From a virus: a stretch of 64,000 bases of DNA. Within the stretch, counting starts at the first letter, position 1. Each line of letters begins with the position of its first letter. The stretch is taken from the IMG/VR virus record IMGVR_UViG_3300044712_001462, positions 160,529 to 224,528 of that record; one strand, given 5' to 3'. The notes under the pieces are model-generated. The model was not told where the DNA came from. It did no database searches and saw nothing but the letters and a program-made list of their open reading frames with translations. The translations under genes and the position numbers were made by a program. Below are positions 7,907 through 15,580 of this stretch, in pieces.

Positions 7907-8485
7907 CTACTTCACAACGTTGTTTCCGGTGGCGGCGTACACAGCCTCCACCTGACCAATAATTGATTCCTGAAAGCTGTTAAACCTCTTTGATAAGAGA
8001 CCTTGCAGCCTGATAAGCTCTTCAATCCACTTCGCACAATCATCCGTGAATTGCTTGTCTGTAGCGATACGATTACTCCACCTAGCTAGCACATCACACC
8101 TGCGTGCTTCGCTGATATCGAAATCCTTTTCAAACCGATCTCGTTCCTCTGTCATCTCCGACAGACTAAGTTCAAGCTCCTCAATCCGTTCCCGCCGTTC
8201 CCGCTCAACTGCATAAGTCTGGCGTGCGATGTCCCAGGCCTTCTGAATATCATCACGCTCTGCGGTCAGCTTGTTGACCTGATCTGCCAACATCGCGATC
8301 TCTGACTCGCGCTTCACCAGAAGATCTGACTTATCCGCACACTTGCGCACGATGGCGTTAGTCACATCGAGCTGCTTCTCAAGCTCCTTCACGACCTTGT
8401 TGTACCGGGCCTGCATCGCTATCAGATCGCCCTGGTAGTAATCCTCTCTCCGCCACCGCTTCAAAAACCGCTTGCACCAATTCAC
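7907..8485 (-). CDS. Coiled-coil protein
   Basis: 192 residues, start GTG 8485 overlapping the VWA gene stop as GTGA, with AAGGAG seven bases upstream. A basic N-terminus (CKRFLKRWRRE) is followed by a long charged helix (residues about 30-130) with heptad-like spacing, for example EIAMLADQVNKLTAERDDI. Probably a scaffold or partner protein. Its coupling to the VWA gene suggests they work together, but this is inference. Confidence 0.65.
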   Translation of the reverse strand: MNWCKRFLKRWRREDYYQGDLIAMQARYNKVVKELEKQLDVTNAIVRKCADKSDLLVKRESEIAMLADQVNKLTAERDDIQKAWDIARQTYAVERERRERIEELELSLSEMTEERDRFEKDFDISEARRCDVLARWSNRIATDKQFTDDCAKWIEELIRLQGLLSKRFNSFQESIIGQVEAVYAATGNNVVK

Positions 8486-9138
8486 TGGGCATCTCCTTCC
8501 GCGGACATCTGGGCCCGCTGCTCATCCGTATAGCTCAGCGCCGAGGTGTATACCGCTCGATCCAATCCAGAATCCTGCAGCATGCGACTGCGCAGCACAT
8601 TCCCAGAGGATGCCGCATACACGCCTTTTACGCCAGCTGAGTTGTTCACAAACGAAGCCGACATGTGTTGGCTCATTCCAAGTGCACCAGACGTAGCAAA
8701 GGCATCGATGTTCGCACCCAGGAACAGGAAGGACCAGTTATCCTTCTCCTTGTCCGCCAGCAGCTGCTTTACGCGCTCAAGAGAGAACTCGGTAGACGAG
8801 TTTTCCTCGCCATCCGTAATGATCATGCAGATCACTTCCGGCTTAGTACTCGCCTTATTAATGCGCTCCGTCACATGAGCCACGCCCAAGCCAATGGCGT
8901 CTAGGAGCGGCGTACCACCCCGAGGCACCAACGTAATGTCCTTCACCTCGTCCAGCCGAACTCCATCATAAACCACTTCCCGCGGATTCACGTTGTCGAA
9001 CTGAATCAGCGTAAACCGAACGTCTCCATCCAGCTTCTTCTGGTCTTCTACAAAGCTCCGTAGCCCACCCTCGTGATCCGACTTCGCCGACTGCATCGAA
9101 CCTGACCGATCAAGGATCACCACAATCTCAGTACTCAT
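8482..9138 (-). CDS. von Willebrand factor A domain protein
   Basis: 218 residues from ATG 9138 (AGGGAG upstream). VVILDRSGSMQ gives the DxSxS of a MIDAS at residues 10-14, RGGTPLLDAIG supplies the later Thr, and ICMIITDGEENSS supplies the Asp region. A complete VWA fold that binds a metal and a partner protein is therefore expected. No signal peptide or membrane segment is seen, so it is cytoplasmic. The C-terminus (about 50 residues) carries a S/A-rich stretch. VWA proteins often act with AAA+ ATPases; none is adjacent here. Confidence 0.85.
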   Translation of the reverse strand: MSTEIVVILDRSGSMQSAKSDHEGGLRSFVEDQKKLDGDVRFTLIQFDNVNPREVVYDGVRLDEVKDITLVPRGGTPLLDAIGLGVAHVTERINKASTKPEVICMIITDGEENSSTEFSLERVKQLLADKEKDNWSFLFLGANIDAFATSGALGMSQHMSASFVNNSAGVKGVYAASSGNVLRSRMLQDSGLDRAVYTSALSYTDEQRAQMSAEGDAQ

Positions 9139-9733
9139 ACAACAACTCCCTATAGCGCTCTGAAACCCCAAAATACGCTGCCAGACTCTCCAGAGTCGTG
9201 AACACCGGAATGTCTGCCTCGTAAGCCAGCTGAACTTCCTCGTCCGCACCTTTCGAGTCACCTGACACCCGGTATACCGCTTCCGACCCTAACACCCAAG
9301 GCTTGTCTATTTCCGTCCAGATGGCATACGGCACCTCTTCCCAGTTAGGATGAAAAACAGAGAAAGCCGGGTTCAGCGGTGCCAAACCCAGCTTCCAAAT
9401 CGCATCAAAAGCTTCTACCGAACGCTTGAGATTCGCTTCCCTAGTCTCAACGCCGCGTAAGGTATCCCCGTTGCTGATCGGGCACGCAATATAGACTCGT
9501 CGGCGCATAATCAAAGAATCCGTTCTCGTGCGAAAACTCCGAATAGCCTTCTCGGCGTCCTCTTTTGAGGCCCAACGCTGATCGGCATCACTCCGAATGC
9601 CCTCAAACCACTCGCCAACCTTATCCATGTACATGAGCCCATCAGGCTCATATACATACCACCCGCGACCGTCCGCATTACCGACCCGGGCTGATGCCAG
9701 CATCCTCTGACGGTACCCTGCGCTGACTTTCAT
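9128..9733 (-). CDS. DUF4406-like protein with an extra N-terminal domain
   Basis: 201 residues from ATG 9733 (GAGG upstream; start overlaps the previous TAA by one base). Residues about 78-201 begin RRVYIACPISNG and end with SKGADEEVQLAYEADIPVF, the pattern of the DUF4406/nucleoside 2-deoxyribosyltransferase-like fold. The first about 75 residues (GRGWYVYEPDGLMYMDKVGE) form a separate unrecognised domain. A role in nucleotide salvage or signalling is possible. It overlaps the VWA gene by 11 bases. Confidence 0.65.
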   Translation of the reverse strand: MKVSAGYRQRMLASARVGNADGRGWYVYEPDGLMYMDKVGEWFEGIRSDADQRWASKEDAEKAIRSFRTRTDSLIMRRRVYIACPISNGDTLRGVETREANLKRSVEAFDAIWKLGLAPLNPAFSVFHPNWEEVPYAIWTEIDKPWVLGSEAVYRVSGDSKGADEEVQLAYEADIPVFTTLESLAAYFGVSERYRELLYEY

Positions 9734-9993
9734 TAGGTCCTCTTCGGCGTGTGAACATAGTGCATGGCAGTCAAAAATCCCCAGAACCACAGTACCCCAG
9801 TCCCGAATCCGCACACAAGCGCAGTCAGAAAACTGTCTGAGATCTGGTGCCCTGCCACAAATCCCAACCCGGCGCTCAGACAGACATCAATCAGAGCCCG
9901 ATACGGGTAGGGTTCCGGTTCCGACGGTTTCAGCACAATTTTCGGTTCCTGGTAAATCTGGTCCCACATTTGCGGACTGATGCGTTGAATCAT
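9733..9993 (-). CDS. Small membrane protein
   Basis: 86 residues. ATG 9993 is chosen because AAGGAGAG lies five bases upstream. After a soluble proline-rich stretch there are two hydrophobic segments (LIDVCLSAGLGFVAGHQI and LTALVCGFGTGVLWFWGFL), so a two-pass membrane protein with a short basic tail is likely. Holin-like topology is possible, but no lysis gene is nearby. It overlaps a gene in another frame by 107 bases. Confidence 0.6.
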   Translation of the reverse strand: MIQRISPQMWDQIYQEPKIVLKPSEPEPYPYRALIDVCLSAGLGFVAGHQISDSFLTALVCGFGTGVLWFWGFLTAMHYVHTPKRT

Positions 9994-10216
9994 CTTTGCT
10001 CTCCTTGATTTCTTGGGATAATCGGGCGCTCGCTTCGTCATATTCGCGCAGCGCCACAACCATCTCGGTTTTCAAGACACGGGTGTACATATCTCCGCCT
10101 ATGTCTCCGTAAGATGTATAGGCTTTGAGTAAGTCATAGAATCTGCGCCGGTACTCCGATTCCAAGCCGATGGCTCGAAGTATGGAGTAGCCCCAACTCA
10201 AGTGTGGAGGCCCCAA
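9887..10216 (-). CDS. Hypothetical protein, start uncertain
   Basis: Up to 109 residues from a TTG at 10216; a second TTG follows about 18 codons later and no ATG lies near the front. The middle looks like a real helical protein (RFYDLLKAYTSYGDIGG, VVALREYDEASARLSQEI). The last about 35 residues share DNA with the membrane protein gene in another frame and are low complexity. The gene is plausible, but both its start and the need for the full tail are open. Confidence 0.45.
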   Translation of the reverse strand: MGPPHLSWGYSILRAIGLESEYRRRFYDLLKAYTSYGDIGGDMYTRVLKTEMVVALREYDEASARLSQEIKESKDDSTHQSANVGPDLPGTENCAETVGTGTLPVSGSD

Positions 10217-10839
10217 GCGCGAGAGGTATCGCCAATTCGGACTGCGAACACTTCGCCTTTACCAGGCCCGTGATAAAGAAAGCCGCCGTTAAAGCTATAG
10301 GCGTAATAGACCGGTCGGCCCTCGTTGCTCCGCAGATCCCAGATCGTTTCCTTCAGCTCAGCTCCGAACCAGGTTTGCCTCGTGATGCTCAAACGACGAT
10401 CAGTTTCTACGTCTACCTCAACGTCATACCACTCCGGATGAGCCATAATTACAGCACTCCGCGTCTCTGCGTACAGCTTGGGATGAACAGGCTCATACAA
10501 ACTGACGGATAATCCGTGAAAAGTACCATCATCGCAGGCCACTACCTTGCGCGAAGGCACCTTATAGTGCAGACCAGCGTAGTCATACTCGCAGTAGTCT
10601 CCATTGCGCACCAGGTAGTCCAAGCCCTCTCGGAGATCTCTAACAAGTTTCTCAGCCATCTCCTGCTGACCTGCGGCATACAGCCCCGTAAGCCAGCCGT
10701 GAATATGCGCCAGGCGAGTCTTTCCTTCGTTGGACAAATACAACCGTCGATACATCTCTGTGCGGTCAAGGATACGCGCTAACTTGCCATATCCCAGGTC
10801 TAAAAAATCAAGCTCAGGCGTTCGAACGTCAGTTGCCAC
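10198..10839 (-). CDS. Hypothetical protein
   Basis: 213 residues, start GTG 10839 with GAGG upstream. No family recognised. The N-terminal half is helical (RLYLSNEGKTRLAHIHGWL). The C-terminal half looks beta-rich with many aromatics (VYYAYSFNGGFLYHGPGKG) and no Cys motif. It lies in the accessory block between small unknown genes. Confidence 0.6.
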   Translation of the reverse strand: MATDVRTPELDFLDLGYGKLARILDRTEMYRRLYLSNEGKTRLAHIHGWLTGLYAAGQQEMAEKLVRDLREGLDYLVRNGDYCEYDYAGLHYKVPSRKVVACDDGTFHGLSVSLYEPVHPKLYAETRSAVIMAHPEWYDVEVDVETDRRLSITRQTWFGAELKETIWDLRSNEGRPVYYAYSFNGGFLYHGPGKGEVFAVRIGDTSRAWGLHT

Positions 10840-10850
10840 TAATTAGAGCC

Positions 10851-11042
10851 TCACTTTGACCGGTCTTTGTAATACGCAGAGTAACAAATAAACTCCCCTA
10901 TCTCATCCAAATATCCGTTGTCAATCAACGCCCCATAGAATCCCTCGCCAGTCTCTGACGAATGAATCTCGGCACGCTGCCATAAAGCAACAATAGCTGC
11001 TAGTCGTACTGACTCAGCCTCATGGTTAATCTCACGCGGCAT
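10851..11042 (-). CDS. Small hypothetical protein
   Basis: 63 residues from ATG 11042, chosen for GGGGAG five bases upstream; the frame extends further upstream without a good site. Helical start (NHEAESVRLAAIVALWQRAE), then GYLDEIGEFICYSAYY. No recognised family. Its start overlaps the end of the preceding gene by 11 bases. Confidence 0.55.
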   Translation of the reverse strand: MPREINHEAESVRLAAIVALWQRAEIHSSETGEGFYGALIDNGYLDEIGEFICYSAYYKDRSK

Positions 11043-11331
11043 TGGTTCTCCCCGCTTCCTGATGCTCCACAGCATGAAGGGCATCAAACACAAAATCAGC
11101 ATACTCCGAATCACCCAAGTGCTTTCCTGCCTCGCGCAGCACTCGTGAGATCTTGTCCACAGCTGCCTTGAATTGCTCCCGAGACATCGGATAGCTCTCA
11201 GACAAACGATCCAAAATGGCCTCCAGTTGCTCTACGGTCATCTCGGCAAGACACAGCTGGATGACCTGGGAATACCCGTTTACCGAAGGTTCAATATGCC
11301 TCCAGATATCGTCGATCAACTCATTCCTCAT
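11032..11331 (-). CDS. Helical hypothetical protein
   Basis: 99 residues, mostly predicted helix (MTVEQLEAILDRLSESYP, FKAAVDKISRVLREAGKHL). ATG 11331 overlaps the end of the upstream gene by 11 bases. No recognised domain. Confidence 0.55.
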   Translation of the reverse strand: MRNELIDDIWRHIEPSVNGYSQVIQLCLAEMTVEQLEAILDRLSESYPMSREQFKAAVDKISRVLREAGKHLGDSEYADFVFDALHAVEHQEAGRTNAA

Positions 11332-11521
11332 CTAGTAGGTACTCCAGAATCTCGGCCATTGACTCTTTCACCGGCAACGTACTTCGACCCGACATGTGGA
11401 CATAACACCCTGCCACACCGTCGGTGAGCTTAATCTCCGAGATCGCTGCAATGTGTCTGGTGAAGATCACTAGCCGCTCTGTGTCAAATGACTGCGACGT
11501 AAGATAGATGTACTCAGGCAT
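11321..11521 (-). CDS. Small hypothetical protein
   Basis: 66 residues. Short beta-rich protein (YIYLTSQSFDTERLVIF, GCYVHMSGRSTLPVKES) of a kind often met as phage gene-of-unknown-function. The ATG at 11521 lies nine bases beyond the edge of a copy of the 18-bp intergenic motif, so its expression may be controlled there. Confidence 0.6.
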   Translation of the reverse strand: MPEYIYLTSQSFDTERLVIFTRHIAAISEIKLTDGVAGCYVHMSGRSTLPVKESMAEILEYLLDEE

Positions 11522-11529
11522 AGCGTCTC

Positions 11530-11547
11530 TCTTTGTAATAGCGATAA
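11530..11547 (+). promoter_or_regulatory. 18-bp intergenic motif, diverged copy
   Basis: TTTGTAATAGCGATAACA on the plus strand differs at two positions from the four exact copies elsewhere. It lies between the stop at 11554 and ATG 11521, immediately in front of the small gene's ribosome site. Confidence 0.6.
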
Positions 11548-11553
11548 CAGAAA

Positions 11554-11820
11554 CTACACAGGCAGCCAGATGCTGTCCTCGACTTCCACAGGGTGAAGCC
11601 CCGTGTCATGTAGCCACTGCTCTACGAAGTCAGACAGGTCCAAATCTAGCTCGTCCTTACACAACACGACCTGTTTACCGTTCACAGTGTCATCCACGAA
11701 AAAACAGAATTGCAACTGCTCCACGAGAAGCTCTATCTGCTCGAGTTGCTTGACTTCTTCATCAGTCAGATTTTCAAATATCCCTGACCTGAATCTAAAT
11801 CTCGGCAAAGCTAATCCCAT
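11554..11820 (-). CDS. Hypothetical acidic protein
   Basis: 88 residues, acidic, with helix NLTDEEVKQLEQIELLVEQL and an acidic C-terminal half (DELDLDLSDFVEQW). ATG 11820 overlaps the preceding TAA by one base. No family recognised. Confidence 0.55.
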   Translation of the reverse strand: MGLALPRFRFRSGIFENLTDEEVKQLEQIELLVEQLQFCFFVDDTVNGKQVVLCKDELDLDLSDFVEQWLHDTGLHPVEVEDSIWLPV

Positions 11821-12401
11821 TACGCGCTCTTCCTTTTCTGTTCAAACCGGTCTGCAGCCCAGGCTGCCTCTCCCGTAAATTCCACTTCCTCATAGTCCAC
11901 AGGCATGTAATCCCAGACACACGCCATCATGTAATCCGGGTCGTCGTACCCACAGCATCCTTCCACGTAGAGTCCATCCTCGTCGTAGATCGAAAACTGG
12001 TAATACTCGCCGTTGACCCAGGTGTTGTAGGATCCCAGAAAATTGCGGGCATACTCCTTACGCTTCTCATAATCCTTAGGCAGGAACTTGGCGTTCTTGG
12101 AGATAATGAGCCCACCTACATCCGCAGTATCCCAGCGACATTGCATCCCCTCGCCGCGGAGACTCCAGACCGTACCGCTGTGCTGGTAGCAGCTGAGAAT
12201 GAATGCCGAACCTACATCCAGCTTTCTCCGCATCCCGATTGTGGCAGGTGTCGGATCACCAAACTCGTCTCTTGGACCCAGGTACTTGAAAGGGTCCTGG
12301 AAATTAACATGCCGATCACAGAACGAAACAATCTCCCAGTCGCCATACTTACACGGGCTTTCAGCATCTGAATCGTATTCCAGCCGCACTTCGTAATTCA
12401 T
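11820..12401 (-). CDS. Hypothetical protein rich in aromatic and acidic residues
   Basis: 193 residues from ATG 12401, which overlaps the upstream TGA as ATGA. The product begins MNYEVRLEYDSDAESPCKYG and contains many Y, W and D residues, with cysteine-containing segments such as VEGCCGYDDPDYMMACVW. The cysteines are not spaced as a classical zinc ribbon. Unknown role. Confidence 0.6.
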   Translation of the reverse strand: MNYEVRLEYDSDAESPCKYGDWEIVSFCDRHVNFQDPFKYLGPRDEFGDPTPATIGMRRKLDVGSAFILSCYQHSGTVWSLRGEGMQCRWDTADVGGLIISKNAKFLPKDYEKRKEYARNFLGSYNTWVNGEYYQFSIYDEDGLYVEGCCGYDDPDYMMACVWDYMPVDYEEVEFTGEAAWAADRFEQKRKSA

Positions 12402-12535
12402 ACTGGATCCCAGATATCCAAAGTCATGCGAACATCCGTCACGGATTGAAACTGCGCTGGGCAAATACTCACCAGGTCGCCCTCTTCGTCATAAACTCGC
12501 TCGTCTTCTTGTGAGACATCTAACACACGTAACAC
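12398..12535 (-). CDS. Very small hypothetical protein
   Basis: 45 residues from GTG 12535, chosen because AGGAGG lies six bases upstream; the longer open frame would run through a terminator hairpin. Product VLRVLDVSQEDERVYDEEGD is acidic. First gene after the terminator at 12552-12589; coupled by ATGA to the next gene. Confidence 0.55.
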   Translation of the reverse strand: MLRVLDVSQEDERVYDEEGDLVSICPAQFQSVTDVRMTLDIWDPV

Positions 12536-12551
12536 GACACACCTCCTATAA

Positions 12552-12589
12552 ATGAAAAGAGCCTCACCGGTTTCCCGATGAAGCTCTTT
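12552..12589 (-). terminator. Rho-independent terminator-like hairpin
   Basis: AAAGAGC (12556-12562) pairs with GCTCTTT (12583-12589), with a further inner stem TCACCGG/CCGATGA. On the minus strand the hairpin ends in TTTTC. It follows the gene ending at 12623 and stops just in front of the ribosome site of the gene starting at 12535. Confidence 0.65.
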
Positions 12590-12622
12590 ATCGCGCGCCA
12601 CTCTTTTCAAATGCCAGAGCAA

Positions 12623-13012
12623 CTACTCTGGCTGTTTGATCTCGGTCTTCTTGTCAATCATCTCGATATACAGAGCGATACCGTACTTGCCGCACAACCT
12701 GGCAGCTCGCACAAGGAACTGCCACTCTGTAGCAGGATCGCTCAGTAGAAGTATCACGCCCGGCTTCTTACCAGTCAGTTCAGCGTAGTGCAGAGACTGG
12801 CCAATGGATTCAGCCCATTTCTTCGGGTAATCTACCTCGATCGCGTAATCATCACTAAGGAGATCTACACGTGAGCCGTCTTCCAGCCGCACCTCTGTTT
12901 TAGCCTTGTACTTCGGAGCCAGGCGAGCGCACTCGTCAAGCTCCCCTGCAAAAGCGGAACCCAGGCACAACACACCGCACAACCAGCAGATTATCTTCGT
13001 TGCAGAATTCAT
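12623..13012 (-). CDS. Exported PD-(D/E)xK nuclease-like protein
   Basis: 129 residues. The N-terminus (ATKIICWLCGVLCLGSAFAG) is a signal peptide or anchor with a plausible AFA-G cleavage site. SRVDLLSDDYAIEVDYPKKW gives D, E-x-D and K in PD-(D/E)xK order, followed by ESIGQSLHYAELTGKKPGVILLL, typical of this fold in small exported proteins. It would act outside the cytoplasm if active. No strong Shine-Dalgarno precedes ATG 13012. Export of a nuclease-like protein by a phage is unusual; a structural, non-catalytic role is possible. Confidence 0.65.
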   Translation of the reverse strand: MNSATKIICWLCGVLCLGSAFAGELDECARLAPKYKAKTEVRLEDGSRVDLLSDDYAIEVDYPKKWAESIGQSLHYAELTGKKPGVILLLSDPATEWQFLVRAARLCGKYGIALYIEMIDKKTEIKQPE

Positions 13013-13030
13013 AGCTTAAAACTAGCGCAT

Positions 13031-13288
13031 CTACTTGTCTTTGAGCAACTGCAACTCGTCACACCAGTCCACATACCTCTCTTGGTCAACTTCGGCCCAT
13101 TCACCATTCGGTCGAAAGCAGTTATCCTCAATCGTGTTACTCATGTACTCTCGCAGTAACTCCTCATACCAGGCCGCATACTTCTCCTGGTCAACATCTG
13201 CCCATTCAGCCATCGGGCGGCAATCATTGTCCTCAATCATGTTAATCATCTGCATGTGCAGCTCGTCCTCGCGAGAAAGTGTTGTCAT
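13031..13288 (-). CDS. Small protein with an internal tandem duplication
   Basis: 85 residues built from two similar halves: IEDNDCRPMAEWADVDQEKY and IEDNCFRPNGEWAEVDQERY, each followed by a W-x-x-E/D-L helix. Acidic, no known family. ATG 13288 directly abuts the TAG of the upstream gene, whose product carries a third, diverged copy of the unit. Confidence 0.65.
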   Translation of the reverse strand: MTTLSREDELHMQMINMIEDNDCRPMAEWADVDQEKYAAWYEELLREYMSNTIEDNCFRPNGEWAEVDQERYVDWCDELQLLKDK

Positions 13289-13459
13289 CTACTTCTCCCT
13301 AGTCTTGATTAACTGTAACTGGTCATACCACTGCATGTACTGCTGGCGCGCCTCAGGCGACCAGACATATACAGGGGCGTAATCGTAGCTGGTAATCAGA
13401 TCCAGCATCTTTAGGCGGAGACAGTCGGGATCCAGATCCTCAAGTGTCGATGTGACCAC
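13289..13459 (-). CDS. Small protein carrying a diverged copy of the adjacent repeat unit
   Basis: 56 residues from GTG 13459; AGGAGG five bases upstream supports this start. Product (VTSTLEDLDPDCLRLKMLDL) ends with YVWSPEARQQYMQWYDQLQL, which parallels the W-x5-Q-x-Y-x-x-W-x-x-L pattern of both repeats in the next gene. Function unknown. Confidence 0.6.
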   Translation of the reverse strand: MVTSTLEDLDPDCLRLKMLDLITSYDYAPVYVWSPEARQQYMQWYDQLQLIKTREK

Positions 13460-13460
13460 G

Positions 13461-13655
13461 TCACCTCCTTGCTTCCGGCTCCATGAGCGCAGGGACGCTC
13501 ACCGAGACCGGGACATAAGATTCAAACCACAGCTTCTCAGCCGCGGTCAGAAGAGAAGACCCACAAATCGGGCACACTGGCAGGGCAGGGGGTGTAGCGT
13601 CTTGCCAGCTGCAATCCACTTCCACCCCGCAACACACCCTGGAGAACTTAATCAT
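13461..13655 (-). CDS. Small zinc-ribbon protein
   Basis: 64 residues from ATG 13655, overlapping the previous gene by eight bases. VCCGVEVDC and VCPICGSSLLTAAEKLWFE place Cys pairs about 20 residues apart, consistent with a zinc ribbon. Unknown partner. Confidence 0.55.
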   Translation of the reverse strand: MIKFSRVCCGVEVDCSWQDATPPALPVCPICGSSLLTAAEKLWFESYVPVSVSVPALMEPEARR

Positions 13656-13884
13656 CCGTTGCCAACGGGTTGAACCGCAGCATCTGCTTTCCATTCCACG
13701 TATGGGTAGACGTTGCAGGAGCGGCTTTCCCGGTGCGCTGGTACTTCATATAGGCCGCATGCTCGTAGCAGTCACGGCAGAAGCGATGGGGCTTTCGCTG
13801 CTGATCTTTTATGGTATACCCCCGAAAATCGGTCAGTCCGCAATTCTCGCAAGGCTCTTTTGACAGGTCCGTCGACTGCAACAT
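13648..13884 (-). CDS. Small zinc-ribbon protein
   Basis: 78 residues. PCENCG and FCRDCYEHAAYMKYQRTGK form a CxxC...CxxC zinc ribbon followed by a basic helix, a layout seen in small nucleic-acid-binding phage proteins. ATG 13884 shares its A with the previous TGA. Confidence 0.6.
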   Translation of the reverse strand: MLQSTDLSKEPCENCGLTDFRGYTIKDQQRKPHRFCRDCYEHAAYMKYQRTGKAAPATSTHTWNGKQMLRFNPLATDD

Positions 13885-14402
13885 CAGAATTCAGCCTCCT
13901 TCGGGAGATTCGTTGTGATGTTCCTGGCGACAATATCTCGCGGCGTCTCGTCGAGAGAGGTAACCGGGAAGCTACTACCTGCCTGAGTCACATAGCGCCA
14001 GTCATAGCATTCCCCAAGAGGAATATCACGCTCACCACAGAAGTCGCGTAATGGTGTTCCTACCTCGCTATGAATCGGTAAATAACGCCCGTTTTTCAGG
14101 TTGTGCCACGATCCATCAACCTTCGTCATAGAGTAGACCCGCTCAGGCTGACTTTCTTCTTCCTCTTCTTCCTCCGTCTCACCCGACGCTCTGTCTGCCG
14201 CACAGATCAATGCCTCCAACTCATCGGCCAGATCGTGAAGATCCTCAGGAGTGACCGCCCATCGATCTGTCCTCAGACAAGCGAAGTGACCACCTCCGCC
14301 GGATTCGAGACTGACCTCCAGGTGCTGGGGCATGTCATTGCAGCAATCACCTTCGTAGTCTGTGTACGAGACCCGCGACACAAACGTATTCTTCTCTGTC
14401 AT
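13884..14402 (-). CDS. Hypothetical protein with an acidic tract
   Basis: 172 residues. A beta-rich N-terminal part (EVSLESGGGGHFACLRTDRW) and helix DLHDLADELEALICAAD precede a run of glutamates (ETEEEEEEES). The C-terminal half contains YSMTKVDGSWHNLKNGRY. No family recognised. Followed by TGATG coupling. Confidence 0.55.
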   Translation of the reverse strand: MTEKNTFVSRVSYTDYEGDCCNDMPQHLEVSLESGGGGHFACLRTDRWAVTPEDLHDLADELEALICAADRASGETEEEEEEESQPERVYSMTKVDGSWHNLKNGRYLPIHSEVGTPLRDFCGERDIPLGECYDWRYVTQAGSSFPVTSLDETPRDIVARNITTNLPKEAEF

Positions 14403-14692
14403 GCGAACATCTCCAATCCACCATCTTCATAGCGCACACCGCAACGAACTAAGCTACGAATGTCCTCATCCGTGGCCACAGCTGCCAACTCCTCGACATC
14501 GGTGTCCAGGTAAATAACATCGTGTCTTGCGCCAGACACCATATCCCGCATACCCGGAACCAGCCGATCCAGAAGCAAAAAGGCATGCAGATCCATACGC
14601 TGTGATAGCCTCTCAGTTTCAGGAATGCGCTCGAACTCCAGAAACTCATCATCCAATTCCTCAAACAGATCGTGCACAGGTTTGCTGAGCAT
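14399..14692 (-). CDS. Acidic helical hypothetical protein
   Basis: 97 residues, acidic and helical (PVHDLFEELDDEFLEFERIP). Overlaps its neighbours by 4 bases (ATGA) and 32 bases. No recognised domain. Confidence 0.55.
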   Translation of the reverse strand: MLSKPVHDLFEELDDEFLEFERIPETERLSQRMDLHAFLLLDRLVPGMRDMVSGARHDVIYLDTDVEELAAVATDEDIRSLVRCGVRYEDGGLEMFA

Positions 14693-14927
14693 TCTGAACT
14701 CCTGTTTTCTCTAGTACGTCGATCATCTTCTTCCAGTCCGCCTTTTTCACCAACCCGCGTCTGAGCCAGATCTCTGCCATCTGGCTCAGATTCTTCCTAG
14801 CCAACTCAGCGTTGATATCCAGATCCTCCATAAATCTCAGCAACATCCATGATGCCTCTGTCAATATGTGTCGCTGACGCTGATCCAGCGCACACGCATG
14901 TTTCTGACTGGCTTTCTTATTACCCAT
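14661..14927 (-). CDS. Helical hypothetical protein
   Basis: 88 residues with a basic N-terminus (MGNKKASQKHACALDQRQRH) and amphipathic helices (MLLRFMEDLDINAELARKNL). No family recognised. Overlaps the next gene by 32 bases in another frame. Confidence 0.5.
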   Translation of the reverse strand: MGNKKASQKHACALDQRQRHILTEASWMLLRFMEDLDINAELARKNLSQMAEIWLRRGLVKKADWKKMIDVLEKTGVQNAQQTCARSV

Positions 14928-15153
14928 TTTCTCCCGTTCGATGCATGATGTCGTACAGTGTTCCCCACTCCTGCGCTTTAGACGTCTGGATCAAGTACAC
15001 CTCCAGCGCCTTAGCCCAATCCTGCTCCGCGCGAATGTAGTCCTCTTGCTCAAGGCTATAGACAACTGATGACAAATGCTGGCACAACAAAGCCAGCATG
15101 TTCTGTTGTCGACCTGTCAAATATACAGGCTTCCTAATTGTCACATCGGCCAT
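14920..15153 (-). CDS. Helical hypothetical protein
   Basis: 77 residues. TGRQQNMLALLCQHLSSVVY followed by AEQDWAKALEVYLIQTSKAQ suggests a helical hairpin. It resembles the neighbouring 88-residue product in beginning with a basic stretch, a Q-R/Q-Q-x-helix and a second helix, but sequence identity is too weak to call them paralogues. Confidence 0.5.
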   Translation of the reverse strand: MADVTIRKPVYLTGRQQNMLALLCQHLSSVVYSLEQEDYIRAEQDWAKALEVYLIQTSKAQEWGTLYDIMHRTGENG

Positions 15154-15511
15154 ATCTTCGCTCTACTCGTTCTAGCAGCTGTCGCGCTGCAGCAGACCAC
15201 CCAGCCATCCCTGGTGACGTACACGCCGCAATGCTTGAAATAAAACTCTCTAGCTCCTCAATCCGCTCTGGATACTTGGCCTGAATCCAACCCCGTTCCT
15301 GAGTATCCTGTACACACTCCATCAAAATCTCTGCCGCCCGAGACCGGGAGATATCCCCTGTCTCATAAGCGGCTTTCACCAGCGTCTCCATAGTCTGTAC
15401 AGGCAGGTCTGGATTGATGCTTTTAAACATCTTGTACAGGGCCTGGGCATGCTCGTGCTGCGCAATCTTGGCCTGTAACTCCTTAATGTATAGTTGCGTG
15501 TCCAGAGTCAT
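15134..15511 (-). CDS. Helical hypothetical protein
   Basis: 125 residues from ATG 15511; an in-frame GTG at 15529 gives six more. Almost entirely helical (LYIKELQAKIAQHEHAQALY, WSAAARQLLERVERRYGR). No recognised family; end overlaps the next start by 20 bases. Confidence 0.5.
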   Translation of the reverse strand: MTLDTQLYIKELQAKIAQHEHAQALYKMFKSINPDLPVQTMETLVKAAYETGDISRSRAAEILMECVQDTQERGWIQAKYPERIEELESFISSIAACTSPGMAGWSAAARQLLERVERRYGRCDN

Positions 15512-15580
15512 GATAAAACCTGCCTCCACAGCCTAAACACAGGCAGACCCAAAACCCGCCACGTCGTAACAGACCACCAG

